Assembly: GCF_900129745.1 (NCBI RefSeq)
Contig: NZ_FQWS01000001.1
Location: forward strand, 496,001-560,000
Reading direction: 5' to 3'
DNA: 64,000 bases
Source: Winogradskyella jejuensis
GTDB taxonomy: Bacteria; Bacteroidota; Bacteroidia; Flavobacteriales; Flavobacteriaceae
The notes beneath the pieces were generated by a model. The model worked only from the letters and a program-made list of their open reading frames with translations, was not told the DNA's origin and searched no databases. Shown one piece after another: positions 53,348 to 62,594 of the stretch (within the stretch, counting starts at the first letter, position 1; every line of letters begins with the position of its first letter). The position numbers and the translations under genes were made by a program.

Positions 53348-54850
53348 CTATCTGTTTCGCCAGAAAAAAGGAGTCAATAATATAAGAACAGTAAATAATT
53401 CTAAACGTCCTAAAAGCATTAAAAATGACGCCCACCATTTTCCTAATGGTGGTAATGCGGCGTAATTATTAACAGGCCCAAAGTCACCTAAAGCCGGTCC
53501 AACATTACCTAAACTTGAGGCCGAAAGACCAATTGCAGACGTAAAATCTATCTGAAACATAGAGAACACTAGCGCTCCAAAAATAAAGAGCAGCATATAA
53601 GTAATAAAGAAACCAAGAATATTGAACACAATATCTTTAGACACTGACTTTTGATTATAACGTACAGGAAGAATAGCATTGGGGTGTAATGCGCGCTTAA
53701 ATTCTAAAAAGCCGTTTTTAATGAGCACCAAGTGCCTCACCACTTTTATACCTCCTGAAGTACTTCCCGCTGAGCCTCCTAAAAACATTAATCCAAAGAA
53801 GAACACCGTTAAAAATGGTGTCCACATCGTATAATCTGCGGTAACAAAGCCTGTAGTTGTCACTATTGCTAAGACCTGAAATAAAGCATGTCTTACAGCG
53901 CTTTCAAACTCTCCGAGCACCATGGGATGTTCTATAGAAGATTGAGATACATCTGCTCTAAAATATATGATTAAAGCCGCTACTACAGTAAATACAGCTA
54001 TGAACTTAAAGTAGAGCTTAAACTCGTCATCCTTTATAATTTTCTGAACTTTTCCTTTGAATGCAAAATAGCTCAAAACAAAGTTTGTTCCTGCCAAAAA
54101 CATAAAGGTTATAATAATATATTGAATAACAGGATTACCATTCCAATGGGCAACACTAGCATTTTTAGTAGAAAAACCACCAGTTGATAGTGTACTTAAG
54201 GCGTGATTAATAGCATCGAAAAAAGACATTCCTGCGACTTGCAGTAGAATTGTTTCAGCAACAGTGTATCCAACATAAATCAACCATAATCGCTTAGCTG
54301 TATCTGTGATTCTTGGGTGCAACTTATCGCCACCAGGACCAGGAGCTTCAGCAGCAAACAACTGCATACCTCCAATCCCTAAAAGTGGAAGAATAGCTAT
54401 AGCTAAAACAATTATACCCATACCTCCAATCCAATGCGTCATACTACGCCAGAACAATACGCCTTTGGGTATAATTTCAATATCATTTAATATACTAGCG
54501 CCTGTTGTGGTGTAACCAGACATGGTTTCGAAAAAAGCATCTGTAAATGTCGGAATGGCTTCTGTAACCATATAGGGTAATGCTCCTGATAGTGACATCA
54601 CCAACCAACCAAAGGTGACAACGATGTAACCTTCGCGTTTGTTCATCTCTTTACGGTGATTCCGCGTATTGAACATCACAAAGGCTCCGATAAGAAGAAT
54701 AGTAAACCCTGAAAGGAGTAACTCTAAGGTAACACCATCTTTGTATATTAAACTTATAAGTGTAGCTAAAAGAATAAAACCCCCATTGAAGAGAAGTAAC
54801 AATCCCAAAAAATGGAAGATAATCTTATAATTTAGGGTCATTCTTGCCAT
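53348..54850 (-). CDS. TrkH/KtrB-family K+ uptake membrane subunit
   Basis: A 500-aa K+ channel-like transporter subunit with four pore repeats; the selectivity-filter-like loops are seen as TMSGYTTTGAS, ALSTLSTGGFST, VTTTGFVTADY and SSLGNVGPAL, each with a central Gly. Helices fill the rest. With the TrkA gene immediately upstream on the same strand (3-bp gap) it makes a Trk/Ktr uptake system. It is the second gene of the unit. Confidence 0.92.
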   Translation of the reverse strand: MARMTLNYKIIFHFLGLLLLFNGGFILLATLISLIYKDGVTLELLLSGFTILLIGAFVMFNTRNHRKEMNKREGYIVVTFGWLVMSLSGALPYMVTEAIPTFTDAFFETMSGYTTTGASILNDIEIIPKGVLFWRSMTHWIGGMGIIVLAIAILPLLGIGGMQLFAAEAPGPGGDKLHPRITDTAKRLWLIYVGYTVAETILLQVAGMSFFDAINHALSTLSTGGFSTKNASVAHWNGNPVIQYIIITFMFLAGTNFVLSYFAFKGKVQKIIKDDEFKLYFKFIAVFTVVAALIIYFRADVSQSSIEHPMVLGEFESAVRHALFQVLAIVTTTGFVTADYTMWTPFLTVFFFGLMFLGGSAGSTSGGIKVVRHLVLIKNGFLEFKRALHPNAILPVRYNQKSVSKDIVFNILGFFITYMLLFIFGALVFSMFQIDFTSAIGLSASSLGNVGPALGDFGPVNNYAALPPLGKWWASFLMLLGRLELFTVLILLTPFFWRNR

Positions 54851-54853
54851 AGA

Positions 54854-56203
54854 CTATGCAAAAAACTTTTCGACTTCAGCGATAGAACGAGGCAAACAAC
54901 AGACAACTACTCTATCGCCTGCCTCTATAACAAACTCACCTAACGGAATAAGACCCTCACCATTTCTTATGACACCTCCAAAAATGGCAGACCTCGGGAA
55001 ATCTAAATCCTTTATTTTTCGGTTTGTAATTTTTGAGTTTGGCTTGACTACAAACTCTAGAAGTTCGGCATTCATATTGGTTAGCTTCGTCATGGCTACA
55101 ACTTCACCTTTACGAATGTATCTAAAAATAGTATTTGCAGCCAAAAGCTTTTTATTGATGAGTGTATCAATACCTATGGACTGCGACAACTGGTAGTAGT
55201 CCATATTTTCAACTAGAGCAATGGTCTTTTTTACACCTTTAGATTTTGCCAAAAGGCAAGACATGATGTTAGTTTCAGAATTTCCAGTTACCGAAATAAA
55301 GGCATCCATCTGAGAAATATTTTCTTCATCTAAAATATCTACATTACGTCCATCGCCACATATAATAAGCGCATTTGGTAACTCGTCTGCTAAATCTTCG
55401 GCAACATTCTGACGATTCTCAACAAGCTTTACATTAAACTTACTTTTGCAGAGGTCTTTTGCCGTTTTATATCCTATTTGGCTTCCACCAAGAATCATTA
55501 CGTCTTTAATACCTACTTTAACTTTACCTGAGAGTTCAAACAATTCTTCATCTCCACCTTTAGAAGTAATAAAAACTACCTTATCACCTTCCTTAAAAAT
55601 CGTATCTCCTCTGGGAATTATGGTGTATTGAGTACCGTAGCGCTGAATAGCAATAGGAATAAAATGTAATTCTGAATACAATTCTGCAGCTTCTTTAACA
55701 GTTTTACCTATAAATGTGGCTGTACGCGATAAACGCAAACCTAACATAGTTAATTTACCATCTTCAAACTCATACGTATCGTTAAAACCATATTGATTAA
55801 GTAGTAATTCAATTTCTGAAGCCGCTAGAGATTCAGGAGAAATCAACTCATCAATCCCAAATGTTGAAAAACCTAACTCTTCTTTATTATCAATAAACTC
55901 CGTATTAGAAATACGTGCAATCGTACGTTTAGCTCCCAATTGCTTGGCCAAAACGCAAGCTGTAATGTTTGTAGTTTCTGAAGAAGTAACTGCTATAAAA
56001 AGCTCGGAATCTTCTATTCGTCCATCTTTCAAGGTTGCAATTGAGGTTGCATCACCTTTAATGGTTTTTATATCTAAGTTTTCGCCAGCATATGCTAAGC
56101 TATCTTTTTGATTGTCTATTAATGTAATTTCTTGAGACTCGTAGGACAGTAATTTTGCCAAATGAAACCCAACTTCACCAGCTCCGGCAATTATAATTTT
56201 CAT
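54854..56203 (-). CDS. trkA: Trk system potassium-uptake regulator TrkA
   Basis: A 449-aa cytosolic NAD-binding gating protein with two RCK halves: IIIAGAGEVGFHLAKLL and VMILGGSQIGYKTAKDL carry the two dinucleotide-binding loops, each followed by a TrkA-C domain (PRGDTIFKEGDKVVFI and IPLGEFVIEAGDRVVVC). It assembles on the TrkH subunit encoded 3 bp downstream and controls K+ flux in response to nucleotides. Confidence 0.95.
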   Translation of the reverse strand: MKIIIAGAGEVGFHLAKLLSYESQEITLIDNQKDSLAYAGENLDIKTIKGDATSIATLKDGRIEDSELFIAVTSSETTNITACVLAKQLGAKRTIARISNTEFIDNKEELGFSTFGIDELISPESLAASEIELLLNQYGFNDTYEFEDGKLTMLGLRLSRTATFIGKTVKEAAELYSELHFIPIAIQRYGTQYTIIPRGDTIFKEGDKVVFITSKGGDEELFELSGKVKVGIKDVMILGGSQIGYKTAKDLCKSKFNVKLVENRQNVAEDLADELPNALIICGDGRNVDILDEENISQMDAFISVTGNSETNIMSCLLAKSKGVKKTIALVENMDYYQLSQSIGIDTLINKKLLAANTIFRYIRKGEVVAMTKLTNMNAELLEFVVKPNSKITNRKIKDLDFPRSAIFGGVIRNGEGLIPLGEFVIEAGDRVVVCCLPRSIAEVEKFFA

Positions 56204-56228
56204 CTACATTTATTTGATAAAAAACATA

Positions 56229-56257
56229 CAAATATACACTTATTTTAGCCTTAACAA
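56229..56257 (-). promoter_or_regulatory. Promoter of trkA-trkH (TTG-N18-TATATTTG)
   Basis: On the minus strand TTG (56255-56257) and TATATTTG (56229-56236) are 18 bp apart; the box ends 26 bp before the trkA start. Confidence 0.6.
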
Positions 56258-56315
56258 CAGTTTTGAAACCAATATAATTATGTAGTTATTAACCATTCAA
56301 CTCTCAAGAATAGAT

Positions 56316-56323
56316 TATATTTG
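56316..56323 (+). promoter_or_regulatory. Putative -7 box (TATATTTG) of ubiE-porT
   Basis: It matches TAnnTTTG, 14 bp before the ATG at 56338, implying a very short leader. No good -33 element. Confidence 0.45.
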
Positions 56324-56337
56324 CAAAAATTTTTTTG

Positions 56338-57069
56338 ATGCCAAATAACGTAAAACCATACAAAAACAGTGAGCTTGACAAGAAAGAACAAGTCACAAAA
56401 ATGTTTGATACCATTTCTGAAGAATACGATGGGCTTAACCGAGTTATTTCTTTTGGTATAGATATAAAATGGCGTAATAAAGTTGTGAAATTAGTTGCTG
56501 AAACTAATCCTGAAAACATCCTTGATATTGCTACAGGCACTGGCGATTTGGCTATAAGTCTAACAGAAACCTCAGCCAAAGAAATTATTGGTTTAGACAT
56601 TAGTGACGGTATGCTTGAGGTTGGCAGAAAGAAAATAAAGTCTAAAAGTCTAGATGGTATAATACAAATGCTTATTGGTGATTCTGAAGATTTACCATTT
56701 GCTGATAATTCGTTTGATGCAATTACTGTAGCTTTTGGAGTGAGAAATTTTATGAATCTTGAAAAAGGCCTTTCTGAGATACTCCGTGTACTAAAGCCAA
56801 ACGGTATTTTTGTAATTTTAGAAACATCTGTACCCACAAAAACACCTTACAAACAAGGCTATAAATTGTATTCTAAATTTATTTTACCTACTATTGGCAA
56901 AGTCTTTTCTAAAGACCGAAGCGCCTACAAATATTTAAGTGAATCTGCTTCCGTTTTTCCTTTTGGTGAGGAATTGAACAATATTTTAAGGCAAACTGGG
57001 TTTATTAATGTCAAAGACAAACCACAAACATTTGGTGTCGCAACCATATATACCGCATCGAAGGCCTAA
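56338..57069 (+). CDS. ubiE: Demethylmenaquinone methyltransferase (UbiE/MenG)
   Basis: It methylates demethylmenaquinone in the last step of menaquinone synthesis. The SAM motif NILDIATGTGDLAISLTE, the FGVRNFMNLEKGLSEILRVLKPNG block and the family signature region VPTKTPYKQGYKLY are all present. I use the ATG at 56338 rather than the TTG one codon earlier. The menaquinone it makes is the electron acceptor of the Nqr complex. The porT homologue follows 2 bp after the stop. Confidence 0.95.
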   Translation: MPNNVKPYKNSELDKKEQVTKMFDTISEEYDGLNRVISFGIDIKWRNKVVKLVAETNPENILDIATGTGDLAISLTETSAKEIIGLDISDGMLEVGRKKIKSKSLDGIIQMLIGDSEDLPFADNSFDAITVAFGVRNFMNLEKGLSEILRVLKPNGIFVILETSVPTKTPYKQGYKLYSKFILPTIGKVFSKDRSAYKYLSESASVFPFGEELNNILRQTGFINVKDKPQTFGVATIYTASKA

Positions 57070-57071
57070 GT

Positions 57072-57785
57072 ATGAAGAAATTAATTATTGTTTTAGCTGT
57101 TTTACTAAGCTGCAATGCTAGTTTTGCACAACTTTTTACCAAAAAGAAAATTATTAACCTTGAGAATATGGACAAAAAAATTGTGTCTTGGGGTTATTTT
57201 TTAGGTTTTAATAGTTACGATTTTAAATTTGAATACGAGCGTAATCTCGAAGATATCTTAGTAGATAACACTACTGGATTTCAAGTAGGGCTTACAGGAG
57301 ATTTACGATTAAACAATCATCTTAATTTACGTTTTGAGCCTGGTGTATATTTTACAACCAGAAATTTACGTTATGACGAAAGCTACTTTGATGGACAAAG
57401 TTTTAATCCATCGGATTTATTGAGAGAAGCTAAATCTACTTACATACACCTACCTTTACTCCTTAAGTTTTCTACAAACCGAATCAATAACATTAGACCC
57501 TTTATCGTTGGCGGTGTTTCTACAGCCCTAAATTTAGCCAGTAACGAAGAAAACCCAAGTGACAATAGTGGTGGACAATTTAGAATGACCACTAATAATT
57601 ACTTTTACGAAATTGGTTTTGGAATAGATTTATACCTTCTATATTTCAAATTTACACCTTCTATTAGAGGTGTATTTGCTATAAATGACGAAGTTGTTAG
57701 AGATATAGACCCAAATAGTCCTTGGACAGGCAATATTACGTCGATGAAAACTCGCGGAATTTTTATCAACTTTACCTTTAGATAG
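57072..57785 (+). CDS. porT: PorT-family outer-membrane beta-barrel protein (type IX secretion)
   Basis: A signal peptide (MKKLIIVLAVLLSCNASFA) precedes NMDKKIVSWGYFLGFNSYDFKF, a typical PorT opening, and then alternating aromatic beta strands that end in IFINFTFR, with a C-terminal aromatic-Arg. 237 aa, normal. PorT (SprT in Flavobacterium) is required for T9SS secretion. The ubiE-porT order is the usual one in Bacteroidota. The end overlaps the convergent TrmH gene by 8 bp. Confidence 0.92.
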   Translation: MKKLIIVLAVLLSCNASFAQLFTKKKIINLENMDKKIVSWGYFLGFNSYDFKFEYERNLEDILVDNTTGFQVGLTGDLRLNNHLNLRFEPGVYFTTRNLRYDESYFDGQSFNPSDLLREAKSTYIHLPLLLKFSTNRINNIRPFIVGGVSTALNLASNEENPSDNSGGQFRMTTNNYFYEIGFGIDLYLLYFKFTPSIRGVFAINDEVVRDIDPNSPWTGNITSMKTRGIFINFTFR

Positions 57786-58506
57786 CCTTTCGTTTAAACT
57801 CACTTAAACAAATGGCTGTTGCAGTAGCAACATTCAAACTTTCTGTAGCTTTTAGAGTTCCAAATCTTGGTATAGCCAATCTTTTGTTGACAAGATTTTC
57901 TATTGCTCTTGAAATTCCATTAGCCTCATTACCCATAATTAACACCCCTTGGTTGGGTAAATTGGCGCTGTAAATATTTTCGCCATCCATAAAAGTTCCG
58001 AAAATATCACCTTCAAAACCTGAAATAAAATTTTCTAAGTCAATATAACTTACATTAACACGAGTTAAAGAGCCCATTGTTGCTTGTACTACCTTGGAGT
58101 TATACGAATCTACAGTGGCTTTACTGCAAACCAAATCTTTAATCCCAAACCAATCGCACAATCTAATAATAGTACCTAAATTTCCTGGGTCTCGTACATC
58201 ATCTAATGCTACAATAAGCTGAGAAGTATCTATGGATTTTGCTTCTGGAATTTCAAAAACAGCTAAAGCTGTATTAGGACTTTTAAGTTGACTTATCTTC
58301 TTTAAATCAGTATCAGAAATTATAGAAAAATGCTCATCATCGACATTAAAAATAGCATCAGTAGTATAGATATGATTAAGTTGAAATGAAGAATTTATAA
58401 ACTCCGTAATCCCTTTAACGCCTTCTACCGTAAATAAACCATGTTGACTCCTGAATTTTTTTTGGGATAAACTTTTAATTAATTTTATCTGATTCTTTGA
58501 TAACAT
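57778..58506 (-). CDS. TrmH/SpoU-family RNA 2'-O-ribose methyltransferase
   Basis: A 242-aa knotted methyltransferase: a substrate-binding N-terminal domain (SQHGLFTVEGVKGITEF), then VALDDVRDPGNLGTIIRLCDWFG (motif 1 with the catalytic Arg), IMGNEANGIS (motif 2), and the RFGTLKATESLNVATATAI motif 3 with the SAM knot. It targets tRNA or rRNA; the exact site is not evident. Single gene, convergent with porT. Confidence 0.92.
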   Translation of the reverse strand: MLSKNQIKLIKSLSQKKFRSQHGLFTVEGVKGITEFINSSFQLNHIYTTDAIFNVDDEHFSIISDTDLKKISQLKSPNTALAVFEIPEAKSIDTSQLIVALDDVRDPGNLGTIIRLCDWFGIKDLVCSKATVDSYNSKVVQATMGSLTRVNVSYIDLENFISGFEGDIFGTFMDGENIYSANLPNQGVLIMGNEANGISRAIENLVNKRLAIPRFGTLKATESLNVATATAICLSEFKRKAI

Positions 58507-58525
58507 TAAAATGTATTTACATTTG
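58496..58525 (+). promoter_or_regulatory. Promoter of tamL (TTTG-N18-TACATTTG)
   Basis: TTTG at 58496-58499 and TACATTTG at 58518-58525 with an 18-bp spacer match the consensus well; the message would start near 58531. Confidence 0.6.
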
Positions 58526-58575
58526 TTAATAATATAACACTGGCAAATTAAGACTTTTTTGTACTAATATTTGCA

Positions 58576-58629
58576 ATGTCCTATCATTATCAGAAAATTG
58601 CCTTTTGCATTGAATCTAAAACCGTATAA
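58576..58629 (+). CDS. Putative 17-codon upstream ORF of tamL
   Basis: ATG TCC TAT CAT TAT and so on to TAA, in a different frame from tamL, ending one base before the TTG codon at 58631 that I take as the tamL start. It lies inside the predicted transcript. No homologue can be claimed; it may be a leader for translational coupling or chance. Confidence 0.3.
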   Translation: MSYHYQKIAFCIESKTV

Positions 58630-58630
58630 A

Positions 58631-61204
58631 TTGGTAACATCAAAATTAAAATCAATAAAAGCTATAGGCGCTTTGTTATTATTGATTTTGATAGTGTCCT
58701 GTAATACGGTAAAACGCGTCAAAGACAATCAATATCTACTTACTGAGAATAAAATTGAAGTTGATGGTAAGGTTACAAAAAAAGAGCGCGTTAATAATAT
58801 ACCACTTCAAAAGCCAAATACTACAGTTCCGCTTTTAGGAATACCAGTAAAACTACATGTGTATAATTTGGCTCGGCCAAATATCGACTCCATACTTCAA
58901 GCAAAAATCTATGATGATTCTTCTAAAGTAAAACGTAAAACAAAAATACTTTCAAAAAAGCAGTTAGAACGAGAATTACAGGCACGTCGCAATTTTAACT
59001 CGTGGTTAAAGCGTATCGGAGAAGCACCCACAATTTTAAACGAAGACAAAACCGAAAAGACAAAAAACCGACTTCGCTCCTATTATTTTAAACGAGGTTG
59101 GCTCTACAACGAAGTTGATTATACTATTGAACGTGACTCTAATAAAAGAGCTAAAGTAAAATACTCTGTTACTAAAAATTCGCCAAGTATTTTAGACACT
59201 CTAAAAACAGATATTAAAACTCCAGTCGTTGACTCTATTTACCAAGCCAACAAAAACAAGTCTTTTCTCAAAGAGGGCCAACAATACGATGAAGACAACT
59301 TTACAAAAGAACGTTCGCGTCTAAACACTTTGATGCGTAACTCTGGACTTTTCTTTTTTGGACAAGACTATGTACGTTTTGAGATAGATACTTTTAAATC
59401 TCGAAACACTTACAATACAGAATTATTCATTGGTAATAGAACTATAAGATATGGTGATTCTACAAGAACTAGACCTTTTAAAATATATACTATTAAAGAT
59501 GTAAACATCTATACTGATGCATCTAATGAAAACAGAATTGAAGGCAACCAAATTAAAGATAGTACCACTTACAATGGTTATAACATATACAGTTTTGAAG
59601 AATTAAAATTTAAACCAAAAGCCTTAACTGATGCCATTTTTATAAAAAAAGGAGATATCTACAGAGATATAAATCGTACTATTACCTCAAGGCATCTCAA
59701 TCAACTACAAATGTTCAGATATCCAGGTGTAGATTTTGTAGCTAACGAGGTGGACTCTACACTCACCGCTAACATATTTTTATCGCCTAGAAAGAAATAC
59801 GAATTGGGTTTCTCTTTTGATGTTTCACAAAGTAACATTCAAACCGTAGGATTTGCATTTAGTACAGGTCTAAAAATTAGAAATGTGTTTAGAGGTGCAG
59901 AAACATTGGATATTTCTGCTTTAGGCTCTATTGGTGCATCAAAAGACGCAGGTAACGATGACGATTCGTTTTTTGACATCAACGAGTTTGGTGGCTCTGT
60001 GGGATTAACCATTCCTAGAATATTTTTTCCGATGAACACGGATAAAATTATTCCAAAAACCATGTCTCCAAACACCAAAATAAATATAGCAGCAACCAGT
60101 CAACAAAATATAGGTCTAGATAGGCAGACACTCTCAAGTATTTTTGCCTACAACTGGTTTCCCTCAGAAAAGGTAACTAACAATCTAGAACTCTTTAATG
60201 TGCAGTATGTACGCAACCTTAATGTCAATAACTATTTTGGAGTCTATTCAAATTCTTTTAACCGTTTAAATGACATCGCTAGAAACATTAATTATATTGG
60301 ACCGAATGATGAACTGAGAGACGAGACGCTTCAAAATCAGTTTACGCCAGCTGACGTTTTTATTAATGATGTACTTATTGGAAATACAAGTCTCTCAGCT
60401 GGTGATGATGCTTTTGTAGATGTAAACAATATTAAGCAAAGACAAGATCGTCTTACGGAAGACAACCTTATCATTTCTTCAAGTTTTGACTATAAGAAAG
60501 ATACAAGAACAGATTTATCAGATAATAATTTTTCAACATTTAAATACCATGTTGAACTTGCAGGAAATCTCTTATCGGGTGTTTCTAGGCTGGCTAGTTT
60601 TGATAAAAATGCAGATGGTCGTTATGAAGTTTTAAACGTTCCTTTTTCACAATACTTCAAAACCGAATTGGATTATGTAAAGTATTTTGGTTTAAGAGGG
60701 AAAAAGAGTGTTCTAGCCTTTAGAGGCTACTTTGGTATGGCTATTCCTTTTGGAAACTCCAATAACATTCCTTTTGTAGAAAGTTTCTTTGCAGGAGGTC
60801 CAAACGATAATCGTGCTTGGACAGCTTACAACCTTGGACCAGGCAGCTCACAAAACACGAATGAATTTAATGAAGCAAACCTGAAATTACATTTTAGTCT
60901 GGAGCAACGCTTCAATCTTTTTGGCAATTTTGATGGTGCACTTTTTGTTGATGCTGGTAATATCTGGAATGCCTTTGGAAACGTTGAAGACGACCCAGAA
61001 TCTACATTTACCAGTTTAAAATCACTAAGAAACATAGCAGTTGGTAGTGGTTTTGGAATACGCTATGATTTTACATTTTTTGTTCTAAGAGGTGATATTG
61101 GTTTTAAGACTTATGACCCATCTCTACAAATGGGAAACAGATGGTTTACAAACTACAACTTCACTAATGCCACTTACAATATTGGTATTAATTATCCTTT
61201 CTAA
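58631..61204 (+). CDS. tamL: TamL-type lipidated BamA/TamA family outer-membrane protein
   Basis: A surface beta-barrel assembly or transport protein of the Omp85 family with a lipoprotein N-terminus (KLKSIKAIGALLLLILIVSC, Cys about residue 24), as in the Bacteroidota TamL form. Family landmarks: NTVKRVKDNQYLLTEN, LARPNIDSI, FNSWLKRIGEAP, POTRA-like repeats, and a C-terminal Omp85 barrel ending GINYPF with an aromatic last residue. The start is uncertain: TTG codons at 58571, 58598, 58610 and 58631 are in frame and no ATG fits; 58631 gives a normal signal peptide. Confidence 0.88.
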   Translation: MVTSKLKSIKAIGALLLLILIVSCNTVKRVKDNQYLLTENKIEVDGKVTKKERVNNIPLQKPNTTVPLLGIPVKLHVYNLARPNIDSILQAKIYDDSSKVKRKTKILSKKQLERELQARRNFNSWLKRIGEAPTILNEDKTEKTKNRLRSYYFKRGWLYNEVDYTIERDSNKRAKVKYSVTKNSPSILDTLKTDIKTPVVDSIYQANKNKSFLKEGQQYDEDNFTKERSRLNTLMRNSGLFFFGQDYVRFEIDTFKSRNTYNTELFIGNRTIRYGDSTRTRPFKIYTIKDVNIYTDASNENRIEGNQIKDSTTYNGYNIYSFEELKFKPKALTDAIFIKKGDIYRDINRTITSRHLNQLQMFRYPGVDFVANEVDSTLTANIFLSPRKKYELGFSFDVSQSNIQTVGFAFSTGLKIRNVFRGAETLDISALGSIGASKDAGNDDDSFFDINEFGGSVGLTIPRIFFPMNTDKIIPKTMSPNTKINIAATSQQNIGLDRQTLSSIFAYNWFPSEKVTNNLELFNVQYVRNLNVNNYFGVYSNSFNRLNDIARNINYIGPNDELRDETLQNQFTPADVFINDVLIGNTSLSAGDDAFVDVNNIKQRQDRLTEDNLIISSSFDYKKDTRTDLSDNNFSTFKYHVELAGNLLSGVSRLASFDKNADGRYEVLNVPFSQYFKTELDYVKYFGLRGKKSVLAFRGYFGMAIPFGNSNNIPFVESFFAGGPNDNRAWTAYNLGPGSSQNTNEFNEANLKLHFSLEQRFNLFGNFDGALFVDAGNIWNAFGNVEDDPESTFTSLKSLRNIAVGSGFGIRYDFTFFVLRGDIGFKTYDPSLQMGNRWFTNYNFTNATYNIGINYPF

Positions 61205-61286
61205 AAAGATAGCACAAGCGATATCGTTTTCGTATAAATTTCTATAATTTGCTGTTTTATAACGGTTCAAAATGAGGGAATTTGCG

Positions 61287-61294
61287 TATTTTTG
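61287..61294 (+). promoter_or_regulatory. Putative -7 box (TATTTTTG) of fbaA
   Basis: It matches TAnnTTTG and lies 25 bp before the ATG. The -33 element is weak. Confidence 0.5.
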
Positions 61295-61319
61295 AAATCA
61301 TAATTTTCAATAAAAAACC

Positions 61320-62387
61320 ATGAGTCACTCAATAAAACCTGGCGTAGCTACAGGATACGAAGTTCAAGAAATTTTTAAGCTTGCAAAAGAAAAAGGATTT
61401 GCTTTACCTGCAGTAAACGTTATAGGTTCTAATACCATCAATGGCGTTTTAGAAACTGCTAAAGCCCTAAATTCTCCTGTTATTATCCAATTTTCTAACG
61501 GCGGAGCCCAATTTAATGCTGGAAAAGGATTAAGCAACGAAGGGCAAAAAGCTGCAATTGCAGGTAGTATTGCTGGAGCAAAACATGTACATCTTATGGC
61601 AGAAGCTTACGGTGTACCTGTAATCTTACATACTGACCATTGTGCCAAAAAATTATTGCCTTGGATTGATGGCTTATTAGATGCCAGTGAGCAACACTTT
61701 AAGGAAACAGGTAAATCACTTTTTAGTTCTCACATGATTGATTTAAGTGAAGAACCTTTAGAAGAAAATATTGAAATCTGTAAAGAATACCTTGCGCGTA
61801 TGAGCAAAATGGGTATGACTTTAGAGATAGAATTAGGCATTACAGGTGGTGAAGAAGATGGAGTTGACAATAGTGATGTAGATGAGTCTAAACTATACAC
61901 GCAGCCAGAAGAAGTAGCCTATGCTTACGAGGAACTTAGTAAAGTAAGTGACCAATTTACAGTAGCAGCAGCCTTTGGAAATGTCCACGGTGTTTACAAA
62001 CCAGGAAATGTAAAACTAACTCCAAAGATTCTTAAAAATTCTCAAGAATATATTACAGAAAAATATAACTTACCTCATAACCATATTGATTTTGTTTTCC
62101 ACGGTGGTTCTGGTTCTACACTAGAAGAAATTAGAGAAGCTATTGGTTACGGTGTTATAAAAATGAATATCGATACAGATATGCAATACGCCTTTATGTC
62201 TGGCGTACGCGATTATATGAGTGAGAAAGAAGCGTATTTACAAACGCAAATAGGAAGTCCTGATGGTCCTGATTCTCCTAACAAAAAATATTACGACCCT
62301 CGTGTGTGGTTACGCAAAGGTGAAGATGCATTTGTAGCAAGACTCAAAAAAGCTTTTGAAGACTTAAATAACGTAAATACTTTATAG
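61320..62387 (+). CDS. fbaA: Class II fructose-bisphosphate aldolase
   Basis: This zinc enzyme interconverts fructose-1,6-bisphosphate and the two triose phosphates. The zinc and active-site residues are seen in HLMAEAYGVPVILHTDHCAKKLLP, EIELGITGGEEDGVD, AAAFGNVHGVYKPGNVK and FVFHGGSGSTLEEI, in order. Length (355 aa) matches the class IIA (E. coli FbaA) type. It is monocistronic: promoter box and terminator both visible. Confidence 0.96.
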   Translation: MSHSIKPGVATGYEVQEIFKLAKEKGFALPAVNVIGSNTINGVLETAKALNSPVIIQFSNGGAQFNAGKGLSNEGQKAAIAGSIAGAKHVHLMAEAYGVPVILHTDHCAKKLLPWIDGLLDASEQHFKETGKSLFSSHMIDLSEEPLEENIEICKEYLARMSKMGMTLEIELGITGGEEDGVDNSDVDESKLYTQPEEVAYAYEELSKVSDQFTVAAAFGNVHGVYKPGNVKLTPKILKNSQEYITEKYNLPHNHIDFVFHGGSGSTLEEIREAIGYGVIKMNIDTDMQYAFMSGVRDYMSEKEAYLQTQIGSPDGPDSPNKKYYDPRVWLRKGEDAFVARLKKAFEDLNNVNTL

Positions 62388-62407
62388 TACTATTTTTTAA
62401 CACATTT

Positions 62408-62446
62408 AAAACCCTGTTTCACAGTAATTTGAAACAGGGTTTTTCA
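62408..62446 (+). terminator. Rho-independent terminator of fbaA
   Basis: AAAACCCTGTTTC pairs with GAAACAGGGTTTT around a 10-nt loop, followed by T residues, 20 bp after the stop codon. Confidence 0.92.
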
Positions 62447-62483
62447 ATTTACAATCACTACCTTAAGCATAATACTCTAAATG

Positions 62484-62514
62484 TTGAACAGTTATTATAA
62501 AATGCCTAATTTTG
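62484..62514 (+). promoter_or_regulatory. Promoter of accD (TTG-N20-TAATTTTG)
   Basis: TTG at 62484-62486 and TAATTTTG at 62507-62514 are 20 bp apart. The leader to the ATG at 62595 would be about 75 nt, unusually long for this window. Confidence 0.55.
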
Positions 62515-62594
62515 TATGCTGAATTTATTTCAGACTAACTGATAATAGTTTAGAGTCAATCTAAAATCGCTAATCCAAAATCGTAATTTAAAAC

